Source: Azolla caroliniana
Taxonomy: Eukaryota > Polypodiophyta
DNA: 64,000 bases
Direction: 5' to 3'
NCBI GenBank assembly: GCA_043228905.1
Contig: JBHGNT010000021.1
Coordinates: 558,001-622,000 of the forward strand
Part shown: positions 24,401-35,779 of the stretch, piece by piece
How the letters are laid out: each line of letters opens with the position of its first letter
How positions within the stretch are numbered: the stretch's first letter is position 1
Notes under the pieces: model-generated
The model's database searches: none
Told to the model about the DNA's origin: nothing
The model's input: only the letters and a program-made list of their open reading frames with translations
Made by a program: the position numbers and the translations under genes

Positions 24401-24799
24401 GCAGAAGATACGAGGACTGACACTAAATAACAGAAAGAAGGCTAAAACTGGTAATCATAGTAATAATAGAATTAAAATTTTAATAATAAGAAGACAAATA
24501 CTAACATACCTAGCTTATGGTAATAATCACAGATTTTTGCAACTAGAAAGATAAAGAGAACGAACCAAAATATCCAATCAAACAAGCACAAACATGTGGA
24601 AGATTAACAAATAAATAAACAAAATGGGTTTTTTGTTTAGCCGGTGGTATGAGCTATTCCTTTATCGCAACAGCATGTGGGCGATATCCAAGAAGAAGAG
24701 CGAAAGAGTGAAGTAAGCGAGATTAATTACCTGCTGAAGTGTCTTGGGTCGGCGCAGAGCCGCTCGTCTCTCTGCGCACAGCTCACAAAATCGGCCCAT
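16416..24799 (-). CDS. CTU1: CTU1/NCS6 tRNA 2-thiolation protein (10 exons)
   Basis: Exons on the minus strand: 24731-24799, 21948-22062, 21723-21865, 21529-21648, 21130-21242, 18160-18252, 17989-18029, 16993-17059, 16770-16881 and 16416-16610. They join in frame to 355 codons plus stop. The product is the catalytic subunit of the cytosolic CTU1-CTU2 complex, which uses ATP and URM1-derived sulphur to thiolate wobble uridine-34 of tRNA Lys, Glu and Gln. Visible features: N-terminal CxxC pairs (C5/C8, C25/C28), the PP-loop SGGKDS (58-63), the cysteine motif NNCTFCG (C140, C143), a further cysteine in LSRCTS (C191), GHNADD, and C-terminal zinc cysteines (C282, C285, C294, C297). The C-terminal ~40 residues are hydrophilic and unlike the core. 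Intron 6 is AT-AC and intron 8 appears to be GC-AG. Introns 1 and 5 exceed 2.6 kb and carry transposon debris. Confidence 0.95.
16882..16992 (-). other. GC-AG intron (CTU1 intron 8)
   Basis: To keep the family sequence [13 protein letters not shown] continuous, exon 8 must end ATAAG immediately before GCATGC on the minus strand, and exon 9 must begin after TGTGCAG. No GT donor nearby preserves both frame and sequence. The intron would be 111 nt with a GC donor, a known minor variant spliced by the major spliceosome. Confidence 0.75.
17471..17900. repeat. Diverged tandem repeat in CTU1 intron 7, ~180-bp unit
   Basis: A unit starting near GGCAATGGAACAAAATTGGGG (17471) recurs at about 17651 as GGCAATGGAGCAAAATAGGGG. 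It is followed by matching blocks on a CTCTATGA motif, an AGATAAA motif and ATGATTAT/AATCCAATCA. A third, partial unit starts near 17800. Copies are clearly diverged. Confidence 0.65.
18030..18159 (-). other. AT-AC, U12-type intron (CTU1 intron 6)
   Basis: On the minus strand the intron begins ATATCCTATC and ends TTTTCATCAC, with CCTTGAC about 14 nt before the end. The U12 AT-AC consensus is ATATCCTT at the donor and TCCTTRAC as branch site 10-20 nt from a terminal AC. With this intron removed the reading frame gives [15 protein letters not shown], the expected CTU1 sequence, with the ATG methionine codon split AT/G. No GT-AG alternative restores that sequence. Length 130 nt. Confidence 0.88.
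18927..19017. repeat. ~20-bp minisatellite in CTU1 intron 5
   Basis: About five imperfect units of the form TTTCCTYNACTCTAAG(A/G/C) follow one another. They lie inside intron 5 in a block (about 18860-19350) that is more GC-rich than its flanks and may be part of an inserted element I cannot classify. Confidence 0.7.
19368..19920 (-). pseudogene. Unrecognised broken coding fragment in CTU1 intron 5
   Basis: Two minus-strand open frames (19585-19833 and 19368-19637) overlap in different phases and look like one coding sequence split by a frameshift. The upstream part reads [20 protein letters not shown] and the downstream part [20 protein letters not shown]. Composition resembles a real protein (charged, helical, then basic), yet I do not recognise the family. 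A captured gene fragment within a transposon insertion is one explanation; a nested pseudogene is another. Confidence 0.4.
21368..21480. repeat. Compound AT / CATA / GTAT microsatellite
   Basis: A pure AT run (about 21369-21402) is followed by CATA repeats (about 21409-21436) and, after a short spacer, GTAT repeats (about 21457-21472). It lies in CTU1 intron 4, 50 nt from exon 4, and can fold back on itself because CATA/TATG units are complementary. Confidence 0.95.
22290..24060 (-). mobile_element. Decayed RTE-like LINE in CTU1 intron 1
   Basis: A minus-strand frame at 23713-24042 reads [17 protein letters not shown] followed by a CVDDIVFIS segment. This corresponds to the PLSPTLF...YADD region of a non-LTR reverse transcriptase with the catalytic Y changed to C. 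A downstream frame (23343-23573) has further ORF2-like sequence, and cysteine-rich decayed sequence continues to about 22290. Multiple stops show it is inactive. It lies in the same orientation as the host gene. Confidence 0.65.
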
Positions 24800-24845
24800 G
24801 GCCCCCCCCCAAAACTAGGCACGATGGTCTTTCTTTCTGTATGTA

Positions 24846-24892
24846 GAGACGCACATGTATGTATGTATGTATGTATCATGTATGTATGTATA
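24846..24892. repeat. GTAT microsatellite in the CTU1 promoter
   Basis: GTAT units run on both sides of a short ATC interruption 50-95 bp upstream of the CTU1 ATG. The array ends in TATATAAGG on the plus strand, which on the minus strand gives CCTTATATA, a possible TATA element for CTU1. Confidence 0.8.
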
Positions 24893-24899
24893 TAAGGAA

Positions 24900-26300
24900 A
24901 GCTCTATCCCCATCAATTTCTCAATATTTACAATTCATATCCCCCCGACTTCTTAGAAATTTAGTAGAAATGCCCCTCACATTCCATATTTTAGCATCGA
25001 CTCTTTTATTGAATAGTTAATTAATATTGCTCCTAGATCATTGTTATTGATCTCGTCGGATGGATACTGACTCACGAGGCCTCATTGACACCTTCACTTC
25101 GGCCCATGAATGTATGTATGTTGTTTGAATGATCCCGAAGCCTTCGGGAAATCCCCGATAATCAAACCAGAGAACCAATGAATGGGAGGAATGAGGAGGA
25201 TTTTTGTTTTTGGGATTTTCTATTATCACTCCCGTACCAATGCATAAAACTCCCCCTCCCCACATATATGTCTATCTAGACATCTCTAAGATCCAATTAC
25301 TAGAATACATACATCAAAAACTCAAAATCCTAAACACATGCATGCACGCTTACATACATTATAGGGATAATAGTATGTATAGTTATCAATGATCGTGTTT
25401 TCCCAATATTGATATGTTGCTTCTAACATGCAACTAAAGGAATCAACGTTTGGGTTACCTTACAAACACATATAATTATGGTTTGGAGAATAACTACTTT
25501 TGTTTGAGTTGATCTCGCAGGCCACCGTGAAGCCACCAAAATTATCCACATATCTATTAGTTAAAGAGAAAGCCAAAGGCCATAATCGATGTTGATGCAA
25601 GGATTTTTGTGAATTAGTCACGAAAGGAAGTGGAGAAACATTCAAGGCAAAGCCTTTAGTATTTACTTAAGCTCAAACCTTTTTCAACTATTAAAAAAAC
25701 TAGTAACCAATTAATGGGATCCATGTCAACCAAAAAAGGTCGCGCCATGGGGAGTAACCATGTCACTTCCAGTGGGCACATCATATTCAAATATGTTTTA
25801 TGAAGGTCATGGAAAAATTTGTATAACACGAGCAAAGTTATGGATTTATAGTCCACCATTTTTTATATTTTTAAAGAAAGATACACCTTAATATATTACT
25901 TGAGAAATGTACATATAGAAAACAGAAGGAGACATTTCATCTCACCTCTATTGTGATACAAAGGCTAATACCAACATCTGATCAAACAGATGATATCATA
26001 TAAGAAACGAGTGGAGCAAAACTACAAACTATGCAACAAAAAAGAAGGTATGACATAATTCCACCTCAAACCATTTATAGTCCACCATTTGCATTGGCCT
26101 TTAGCTCATTTGACGATATAGGTCCATAATGGGAGATCCAAAGACACAAGATGTGATGAGATACCTAATGAGTTTGGAGTGGGTGGATGTGATATTGTGT
26201 CCTTATTCATTGTACTTAATTTTTTCATAATCAATACATTTACTACTTACGGAAAAAACAAGTGTGTAATAGAAAATTTAAAAAAGGCAAAAAAAGGGAA
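24900..26300. other. Intergenic region upstream of CTU1
   Basis: No gene is supported. A perfect short hairpin, CCCGAA-GCC-TTCGGG, lies at about 25133-25147. Short ORFs here have no recognisable content, and the remainder is AT-rich. Confidence 0.4.
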
Positions 26301-26310
26301 GTGAAAGAGA

Positions 26311-28305
26311 GATAGATAGATAGATTATATTATATTATCGTCTTCGAAGGTCAAATATGACCTATGAGACCAAAAATATTACATTTCACGTGATACATGT
26401 GAAAGTGAGTAGTGAGTCTCGATGTTCAAGAACTTTACCGATGGATGTTGCAATCGAGAGTGCACATTGTGGTTGAGAGGAATTCATGCAAAGATTGGGC
26501 TTGGTTGAAGAGATGTGGAAAGCATGGTCGAATATGATCAAAGGCAGAGCATTGTATCAAGGTGTGATACTCAGACTCGCGAACTTGTTTAGGGCAAAGT
26601 GTGCATAGCCTACCACTCTCATCACTTGTGCCCCAACGCCTTGTTTCACATCGCAATGCATGTGAGCTAAGTTGCATGGAAGCAATGGTTTGAATGGCAG
26701 ATAACGGTATGGGCTCTAATATGTATCGATGTGTACGATTTCCCTGTTCCACAAAGAATATGGTTTTGTAGTTAGGTGCAACATGTGTAGTATAATGTGT
26801 GAAGCGCGAGCCTCCACATTTGTCCCATGTCATGATACATTAGCGTTGCAAAAAGGCCTCATTTACATAGGAATCTAATGATGCATCATGAAGCAAGTGT
26901 CTTGCATCCCATCTACCAAACCATGTTTCTATATCTTACATCCAACCGGAACATAAAATTTTGCTTTTATGCGTCTTTTGGATCTTTTTGCTTGCTTCCC
27001 ACGCAATTCTAGGAAGTCAATGTGAGGGACTTTTTTGAACCTTAAGCATGTATTCAACAACCCTTTCCATGGCCATTATCTCAATGGGAAGCGATCCCAT
27101 CTCAAGGAGGAGGAGGGTGTAGGGCGTTTGTTTCTTAACTTGTAGAAACTTTGTAAGAAAATGTTATTGGACATTTTCAAACTCTTTCCACATAGATTTA
27201 GGGATGCTACTACCCCATACTTCCACCCCATAGAGAAGAACCGGTGTCACCAAAGTGTCGAAAAGATATTTCTTGAGGACCCAACACTTAATATCTCCAA
27301 GATTGCATGTGTTCTCAAATGCATAGTATGCTCGCTTACCCGCCTTTAATCAGCGTGTAGCACATTCATTCCATCTATGATTTGAAGGAACTTCAAGGCC
27401 AATATATTTGAAGCTTTCCACACATTCAAGTGGCTCATTGTTGTACATAATGCATGGTTTATCTCTTTTTTGGCTCTTCACAAGCATAATCTTTGTTTCA
27501 GAGCTATTGACACTTAATTTAGTATGCATGCAAAAAATTTCCAATGCCTTCATAAGCTTTTGTGCATCTCTTAAAGTATTTGCAAAAAGCACTACATCAT
27601 CTGCATATAGCAAAAGCATAATCACAACATTCCCAATGACAACTTCTTCAACACGTTCTTCCTTTGCAAACTTGGTAACCATTTCTTCCAATTCATCAAT
27701 GCATAGACCAAATAGCGTTGGTGAGAGTGGGCATCCTTGCTTAACACCAATAGTGCTTTTGAAAAAATCTGAAAGTTTATCTCTCATGCGCACACAACAT
27801 ATAACCTTCTCATAAATTCGGGAAATTGCAAGCATATATTCACTTGGCACCTCAAAGTTCTTCCATTCGCCTCCAAAGACGCTCACGAGGTACCATATCA
27901 AAAGCTTTCTTGAAGTCTACAAAGCAACAGTATAAACCTTTACCTCTAAGGCGATTTTCCTCCATTAATACTCGAAGGGTGATAAGGTGATCAATGGTGT
28001 TATGGTGTTTTCGAAAGCCAGCTTGTCCATAAGCTCTCTTACCACTTTTTTCAGCCCATACACTTATCTTTGATTCCATTATACATCCAAATAGTTTTGC
28101 CATTAATGAGCCAACCATGATGGTTCGATAATTGTTTACATTATTTATATCTCCACCTTTATGTAAAGGTTTGATCCAATTTGTAGTCCAATCGTACGGC
28201 ATACCATGTTGCAATGCATCATTAAACATATCGTGTATCCATATATGTGCTTCCTTTCCCGTCCATTTGAGCATTTCAATAACAAACACACACACACACA
28301 CACAC
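26311..28305 (-). mobile_element. RTE-like LINE, 5'-truncated, frameshifted
   Basis: Read on the minus strand, 28301-27852 gives the reverse-transcriptase N-part (NWIKPLHKGGDINNVNNYRT, CFVDFKKAFDMV). An overlapping shifted frame, 27901-27350, gives GVKQGCPLSPTLFGLCIDEL, the catalytic LLYADDVVLF block and KYIGLEVPSNHRWNECATR. After decayed sequence, 26833-26435 carries the C-terminal cysteine motif CTLCPKQVRESEYHTLIQC. The 3' end is a GATA/ATAATAT microsatellite. The 5' end coincides with a CA run (28281-28306). Frame breaks mean it is dead, but the YADD and GCPLSP motifs are intact, so it is fairly young. Confidence 0.85.
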
Positions 28306-28309
28306 AGGT

Positions 28310-29560
28310 TTATTGAGGGTTTACCTTACTACATCATGATTCGCTACTAATGAATTAGAGTGGAGATAGCAAGGGTTGTATTATCATCTTGTTTCAATAA
28401 CAAACACACATTTACGGAAAAAAAGGACATTTATTTGAATGTGGAGATAAAGGTTGGATATTGAGAGAACTATAGTTGATGTTATGGCGATGGTGGCATT
28501 AGAATAGGCTCTAGTTGAATTCATTAAAAAATAAGTCGAAGATGGGGAATGTTTGAATCATTACAATTTACCCCTACATTCATCATGATTTGGTAGAGCA
28601 AATGGAAGAGGGTTTTAACCAAAATCTCCAACTAGTTTCAACCCAATTATCCATACATTTGTTTCACTTTGAAATTGTTTCTTTGGGAACTATTCTATTT
28701 TCAATAATGTCTATAAGTCACCTAAAAGCTGATAATATTGTTTCACATTCAATCCCATTCATTGAAATCTCAACAAATATTTATGATAATTCTAATTACT
28801 GTCATCGCCTCACAACATAGTAATTCAATAATTTTTAAATATTAAATCCGTTGTCTTTAGAGAATATATTTGTGTGTGTTTCTTCTCACCAAGATTGATT
28901 CCTCTCTTTTGATTGCAAACAACTTGAATGTATTTAAGCTGCCTTCAAACAACTTTAATGTATTTTAGTGTCTTTGAATAAGTCATGCTCAAGAACTATA
29001 TACGTTATGTTGGTTGCACATAAGTTTTTGCCTTAGGTTACATAAGATTTTATAACACCTTTCCGTTTTTACCTTACTATTTTCTTTCGATGCACTTTAT
29101 AAGTTATGCTTTTGCATTGAGATATTAACCATTGACAAATATTTTTGTAGATTTGATAATAACGTGACAATGAGTTACATATGACCAAACTAATTGCATG
29201 TGTATGTACTATAGTCCGCCAACGTCGTTTCTTGGATCACTGGAATTGGTAAATATGCATTTAAAGTATTAAAACTATATTGCTCCATATGTTATTGTAA
29301 TACATATGACCCTAACTTATTTCAATTGTAATAGTAGGTTAGATATGTTTACAATTTCAACGGAAGTCCAAAACTTCAAATTGCCATATTCGGCGTAGTT
29401 TAACGTTTACAACCTTTAGATTAAGGAAAACAATGGACCATGCAAGAACATCCAATTTTTCAGAACCAATTGCATGTTATTGTGTTGTTGGCATCGTAGT
29501 TTAAAGTCATCCTTATAGTTCTAGGGTAAACATTTTTTTGTTTATATATATATACACTAT
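28310..29560. other. AT-rich intergenic stretch, nothing recognised
   Basis: No coding or repeat structure could be supported. Simple ORFs (28590) lack family signatures. Confidence 0.4.
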
Positions 29561-29694
29561 ATATTAAGGGGGTGCATCAGAGAATATTTCATTTTCAACT
29601 ATTTTCCTGCTGATTTTAGTTCCCTTTTTAATGTTATAAAATAAGGATGACAATAGGTGACAATGAAATATTCTTTGATGCACCGCTTTAATAT
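29561..29694. mobile_element. Tourist-like MITE (134 bp)
   Basis: The two ends are inverted copies over about 33 bp with roughly four mismatches. The left end reads ATATTAAGGGGGTGCATCAG and the complement of the right end ATATTAAAGCGGTGCATCAA. TAA/TTA trinucleotides flank the GGTGCATC core, as expected for PIF/Harbinger-derived MITEs with a 3-bp target duplication. The interior is ~60 bp and non-coding. Confidence 0.75.
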
Positions 29695-30299
29695 CTAGTT
29701 GCTTCTTGTACTATTTTTTTCATTTTCAATACTTTTTGTGGTTCCACTTTCTTCTAGTTGTCATTTGATTCCCTTGTTCTTGATTTTGTGGATTTCACGC
29801 AATGCATCGGACTTGAGAGACCATGTGTATCCTAACTATGGTACATATGGAAGACCACATGTTGATGTTAACAATTCATTTTTGAACAATTTGAAACTAT
29901 GTGAACACAACCATATCCCTCACATGTTGTCTCTTTGAACCAAGTTTCCCCAAAGGGACCAACACAACTCATACCTTGGAGTGTTGCGCTTCCAAGGGTC
30001 ACTACCTAGTCTCAAGGGTTCCCCTTCCTTGTGTTGGGCTAGCCAAGGGATTGGGGAACATCACCCCTTGTGTGAACCATGCTAGTAGATCTTATGCCCT
30101 TTAGTCCATGTAGGTGATAGGTTAGTTAGTTAAGGTAATGCATTTTGTTGGTGTTATGATCATAATATTCTTTTGTTTTTAGACATCCACTTTGTATATG
30201 AGAATCTTGTCATTCGAAATAGTTTGTTTCATTTCAACTTCGATTTGATCCCCTTGACTTTTGTTTTTTAGATGCGTTTATCATGCTATAATACGTATT

Positions 30300-33200
30300 T
30301 GGGGTCATATGCACCATTTGATGGTACAAAGTGGGAGAAAACCTCATTTTTTGGTTCTATATTGGCCTCATATTATAACTGTTATATATGGCAGGGCATG
30401 TGATCTCCCCTCCACCACCAAACCATGATTCTTTGTTAATGATATTGAGATTGATAAAACCTTGTTTCCATATCGAATAACTAAGGTTAATTTAGTATGA
30501 TGGGCAAGGGTGTTTGCTTAAATGCAAGTGGTAGAGATATTTATGTCAACCTATCTAATCTTGGTCAAATTATGTTGTCGAAAGTTTCTAGCAATTACTT
30601 GAGGGTGCACAACAAAAACCTTGCACCATTTATACTATTTCATGCACCATTGAAGTTGTGGACACTCATGGCATGTATGTCCTTCCAAAGTTGGGTAAAA
30701 ATGTTTTCTTTCACAACATATTTGGTTGGCTTCTTGGCCTTGCTTGTTTGTGCTTTAGGTGGGGTAGTAGAAATTTGAAGGCTTAGCAAAATGTCTTCCT
30801 TGCTCATGGACTCACCATAATCTTGGATGAAGGATCTAAATTTTATGTCAATGAACCTTTTTTTTTCTTTTTTTCTTTTTCTTTTTTGTCAAGATTCACT
30901 ACGGTATTAATGAAAAGATGGCCAAAGGCTACAAAGTATCCATACAATATATTACAACCCTCCTACCCACATGAATCAACATGTATAGTAGCGGAAACCC
31001 TCATGCATGGTCTTTTCAAGACGAGGGGCGGAAAAAACCATCTTGGTGGAGCATATCTCCATTTTATTCTGTCCCCAAAATAGGTGAAGACCTCTACCTT
31101 TATCCAAATTTCTCGAAATTGTTGTTGCTTGTGAAACACAACATCATTCTCACCATGTATTACAATCCTCTTATAAGCCTATTCATAAGTTTTACATTTG
31201 ACATTCTATGTTTTGGTTTGCGTTAACAATGTAAATATTTCAGTTAAAGAATGTAATTCATCTCTATTTATGTCATGTTTTAACGAGAAAATATGATCAA
31301 TACAAATTCATTTGGCCTTGTATAAAGAGACACTATTGAAGGAATAATCTTTTTAGATTGGAGTACAATAACTTAGGACTTCTTTGAGGAGGGTACACAA
31401 CCACTTCTCAAATTGGTTGTCAAGGGACAAAGCTACCACTCATGTTTTATTATAGATGAGTTCATAATTTTCAAGAAACACTTGATGAGACTGTGTGTGT
31501 TCCTTTTCCCTAGATATTTTGGCACCCTCTCACTCATGCAAAATATTTACCTTAGTCTCTAGGGATCTATATTTGTTGTTTTCCTTTGGCCATCATATCT
31601 ACACGATTTTTGCATGCAAGAGTTTGTAGTCCATGTTCCGTAGAGTTCTACCCCGCCCCCCTCGAGGATGTTGCATTAGGATAGTACATGTGGTCTTATA
31701 TCTCATTGATGGTTGGAGGTCTCTCTAGTTAGGGGTGGTCAAATATTTATTTTCAAGGTTTCATGTTGCCCATGTGGGTGACATGCACAAATTCCTAATG
31801 TGCTTAAAATTAGTATGGGAATTTTTTCTAGAATCAGCTTGGTTGTCCAACTTTGAAAATCTCTTCATCTACCCCTTCTAGCTTTGAGATACACTTTACA
31901 ATTTATGTTTTCGTTTCATCCAACCCATGTGGAACTTCTTGGGCTACTTCAAGTGAGAGCCTCCTTTTAGTTCGTAGGTCAATCCTCCTCTAAAAATCAC
32001 TTTTCATAACATCTCGTTTTATGAGAGCATAATCTTTTTGTATATCTAAGATAGTTATAATAATTTCCAAGTCATCCTATGTAGGCGTTATTATTGTAAA
32101 GTGGGTGGTAGAGTCTAGTTGTTGAGTCATTGACCCTCATCAAATTCAAATCTACTAGCTAAATTGCATTGGAGCGACTTGTCAACCCCTGCCTCTTGCA
32201 CACTAGATACACACACATCTTATTCAATAGGCAATTTTAATAAACCAACATTGTTTTACAAGGTTGGGCAAATATGGAACCATGATTTTATTCCTTGCGG
32301 AATCTCACTTCTAAAATATTGAAGGTGAATAGTGAACAAGTATGGGGTTTAGAACCTCAATAATTTACGTGTGATCAAATTTGTCTAACGTGTATATTAC
32401 ACATATTTGCAAAATGGGATATCGTGAAAGGGAAAAATATATCCAAAGGGAGAAGAATTTTGTGTGTTCCCATATGTAAAGGTAAAATGTGTGGGAGAGA
32501 TATATGAACTCTCATAGAAAGTATTAACCTTTGAGCCAACATGATTAAGGAAAGAGGTGAGTAAGAGTTTGTTAAGCTTTTCCAGTGGCATATATACGTG
32601 TGTTGAACGTGAACACCTTGAGTTGACACAACATAATCAAACAACTCATGTTTGCAAGTCACGGAACCATCTATTGTGACTTGAAATATGGTTGGATACA
32701 TTTGGTTTGACGAACCACACACCATTCACCCAATTAGTATTTGCTCACATCAAGTTTTTCTTGTGATTCATTGCAAACATTCTTCCATAAATATCATGGT
32801 CAAAGTTGTTGACGTCACTCTATTTCTTGAGACAATCCACTTGGAATGCTTCAATGTGATTGAGCTTGTTGCAATATCGATATTTCGATTTCTTCCAGTA
32901 ATTTGCTCCATCATCGAGACTCCCTCTTATTTTAGAGTTTCCTATTCAACTTCCCATTTTCATGGTGAAGTTGGGAAATTACAATTTGTGAGTGTCATTT
33001 TTTGTCATTGTACCATCCACTACCTGCTGGCCTTCTCCTTTTATGGTTGCCATTTCCATCTCGATGTGACAATAACATTTGGTTTCAAAAGAATGACTCT
33101 TTAGACTGAAATTATTTTCGTACACCTACGCGATTAGTTGAAAATATAAGAATCATGACTTCTCATGTGAAGAGACCAATACTCAATAGGTTGAGTTATT

Positions 33201-34360
33201 GCAAGAGACCATTGAGATACATTTCCATCATTTTATCCTCATTGATATCTACGTTGATTGAGGCAATAAAGTCGCACAATAATTTCATGGTATCGGTCGT
33301 TGATGAACATACTTTTTGTCAATTGCTATTCAACTCTTCTTGGAGTTGAAACTCGGGAGTGGTCGTGTTCTTTAAGTTTCCTAATGCTTCATTGTATGTC
33401 TCCATGCCTTGTACGTAGCTAAACGTGTGATTGTTTATGTTGCAAGATAATATTGACATTACAACTTGCACCTTGTTGCCATATTGCGTAGATTGTATGT
33501 GTCGTGTTTGTTACATCAATCGTCAATGTAACCTTCAATATTCTATTCTTCCAAGGTATTGGTGCTAGAGAGGGAGCTTATGTTGTCTCTAGGCGAATTA
33601 CACTGAGTGTAGATATTTCTTCAAAGTTCATTCTCTTCATCGAAGTCATGTGTTGAGGTTGGATTGTCATATATCCTTTCATTCACGAGCACTCTCAAGC
33701 TACTAACACTTGTATTTTATGATTTACAATATTTCTTCCTCTCTTCTCTTAAATCGCTATCTAGACTCTAACAAGTTAATTGGTGTCTCGATAGGGCTTA
33801 ATTTTAATCGATTAATTAAGAACTTGTAAAAGTGTATATGCACAAGCAAAACACACTTCAATTAGTGAAGAAACGCCATAAAACACTCACAATTCAAGAA
33901 GAAGAGATAAAAAAAGCACAAAAATAAGCTTTATAGTCAATTGTAATGTTTTTGCCTTTTTCACTATTGTGTGCCCACAAGTCTCTAAACTCTCTAACTC
34001 TCTCTCTCTTGTGTCCTTTTCTCTTGTTCGTAAACTTGCATCATTGGTACCACTATTGATATCATCATTAGGCAGTGAAATGTACGACATGCACTTAAAG
34101 AGCTCCCCATTTTCATTCTCATATTGCTGGTGCCAATTCCTTCTTCTTTTCATCTTCCTTCAATCTTCACAACATACGAAATTGGGTGGAGCTCTTCCAC
34201 TCCTGAGCTACTCCGTTGCACTATGATAGAAATTGTTGACGACATCAATGCGTATGAGTCGATTCTTCAACAAAAAACACATAAGCGACAAAGAGTTTAT
34301 TTTGATGAGCAAACCTCTCGTTATGCTGCCGTGTTAAGATCTAGAGAACATAGTTCTATG
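30300..34360 (-). pseudogene. Possible decayed coding region, family unknown
   Basis: Minus-strand translations give several discontinuous protein-like stretches. In order they are EELFKCM-type sequence near 34000, GMETYNEALGNLKN and KLLCDFIASINVDINEDKM near 33450-33250, EISILQQAQSH near 32900, RRLSLEVAQEVPHGLDETK near 31950, and LSLDNQFEKWLCTLLKEVL near 31400. They are charged and helix-like, separated by stops and frame changes. I recognise no family. It could be an old pseudogene, an internal part of a transposon, or chance; only a frame-tolerant protein search could decide. Confidence 0.25.
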
Positions 34361-35164
34361 TAGTTGGATAGATAAAGTAAGATATAAATATGTGTTGTGT
34401 GTATGCATGGATGGGAGAAGAGCGATTAATAGACATTGTACAAGATTCATTGAGACAATGTATCAATCAAAACGAGAGATGATTAAAGAATGAAGCTACA
34501 AAATATTTTTAAGAGTAAAATAAACTACAAACCAAGGATAATCAACCCTTTGTCCAATGCAAAGGTACATCATTCAATGCACATTCATAAAGTCAAAGTT
34601 AGACTTTAACACAAACACCACATGCCATAGGGAGTATGTGTTCAGTGTTCACACAGTTGTCATCCCAACCTAATTTAGCATCTTTCAAAATCTTGGTAAG
34701 AATGAACTGTATTTTGTTTTGCAAATATGCTACACATACTACAACAATAAAGATGCCCAAAGAAAAGGGAGGTTGAATCAAACAAGTCAGGCTCTTGCAT
34801 CATGTCCTTCCAATATGTCGCATATACATATTGAGCAAAGGCAACAAGCATCAAATGAACTTGGGTGAAGCAACATCTTTAGATTTCCCAATGCATATAT
34901 ACACAATTCGCCATCTCTTTGGATCTTTGGTACTAAAACAATGCCACTATAGACAAACCAAAAAACTTTGACGTTCTCTTGTCCACAATTTTGTCTAGAT
35001 CCAGTGCAAGATGATCATAAAAAAGATTAAAAAAACATCCCACGAATGAGTGAACTGACAAATACATTTAAAGAAAGAAAGAAAGATGCATTGACATCTT
35101 TTAAGAGGCCAAAATGGCATATAAGATCAAAACGAGCGATTAAATATTAGGTGTGTTGTCTCAT

Positions 35165-35260
35165 CTCAGGGGTCATGGGGGGGGTACTTGAACCCATGCT
35201 CTACCCTATATATGATTATATCAAAACTTTAACCCAATAAGTTGGCACCTCCCGTGTAGA
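35165..35260 (-). mobile_element. tRNA-derived SINE-like head
   Basis: On the minus strand, TGCCAACTTATTGG resembles a pol III A box, and about 45 nt further GGGTTCAAGTACC resembles a B box (GGTTCRANNCC). Cloverleaf pairing is not preserved, so this is not a functional tRNA gene. Tail and target duplication were not identified. Confidence 0.4.
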
Positions 35261-35489
35261 GAAACGAAAGCATCAATACACATTATTTTGTCGAGAATTC
35301 GTCCAAATCCAGAGCAAAGTGCAGAGATGGCGGAGACAAGAAGATGGTTAACTTTTTCCTCATCATCCACGATGACACACGAAGATGCCAAGCAGCATAC
35401 AAAAAGGCAACATCACATCGGACTTACAAAAGCAACACCCCGCATTCATTTTGTTGGCATCTCTCTTACTTAGTTGGGGAGGTTTCTGC

Positions 35490-35775
35490 AATGATTGAGA
35501 GAGAGAGAGAGAGAGATAATGATTGAATGTGTGATAATCATAGGGACTCATAATACATATGTATGTATATAATTGTACATAATGCACAACACACCCAATA
35601 ATGATAAGAAGGATTTAGGAAGAAGGCATGGGCCATGGTGGTAGTGAAGCTTAATGAATGGCAAAGTACTAACTAATATGTATGTATAAGATCATAGAGA
35701 CAGACAGAAATAGGGACAGGGGACAGAGACAGAGACAGAGAGACAGAGACACATTGAAAGAAAGAGAGACATAAG
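35490..35775. repeat. GA and GACAGA simple repeats upstream of LEAFY
   Basis: A GA run (about 35498-35515) and, further on, GACAGA/GAGACA repeats (about 35697-35755) lie 1.2-1.5 kb upstream of the LEAFY coding region. A CT run follows at about 35841-35854. Confidence 0.85.
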
Positions 35776-35779
35776 AAAA

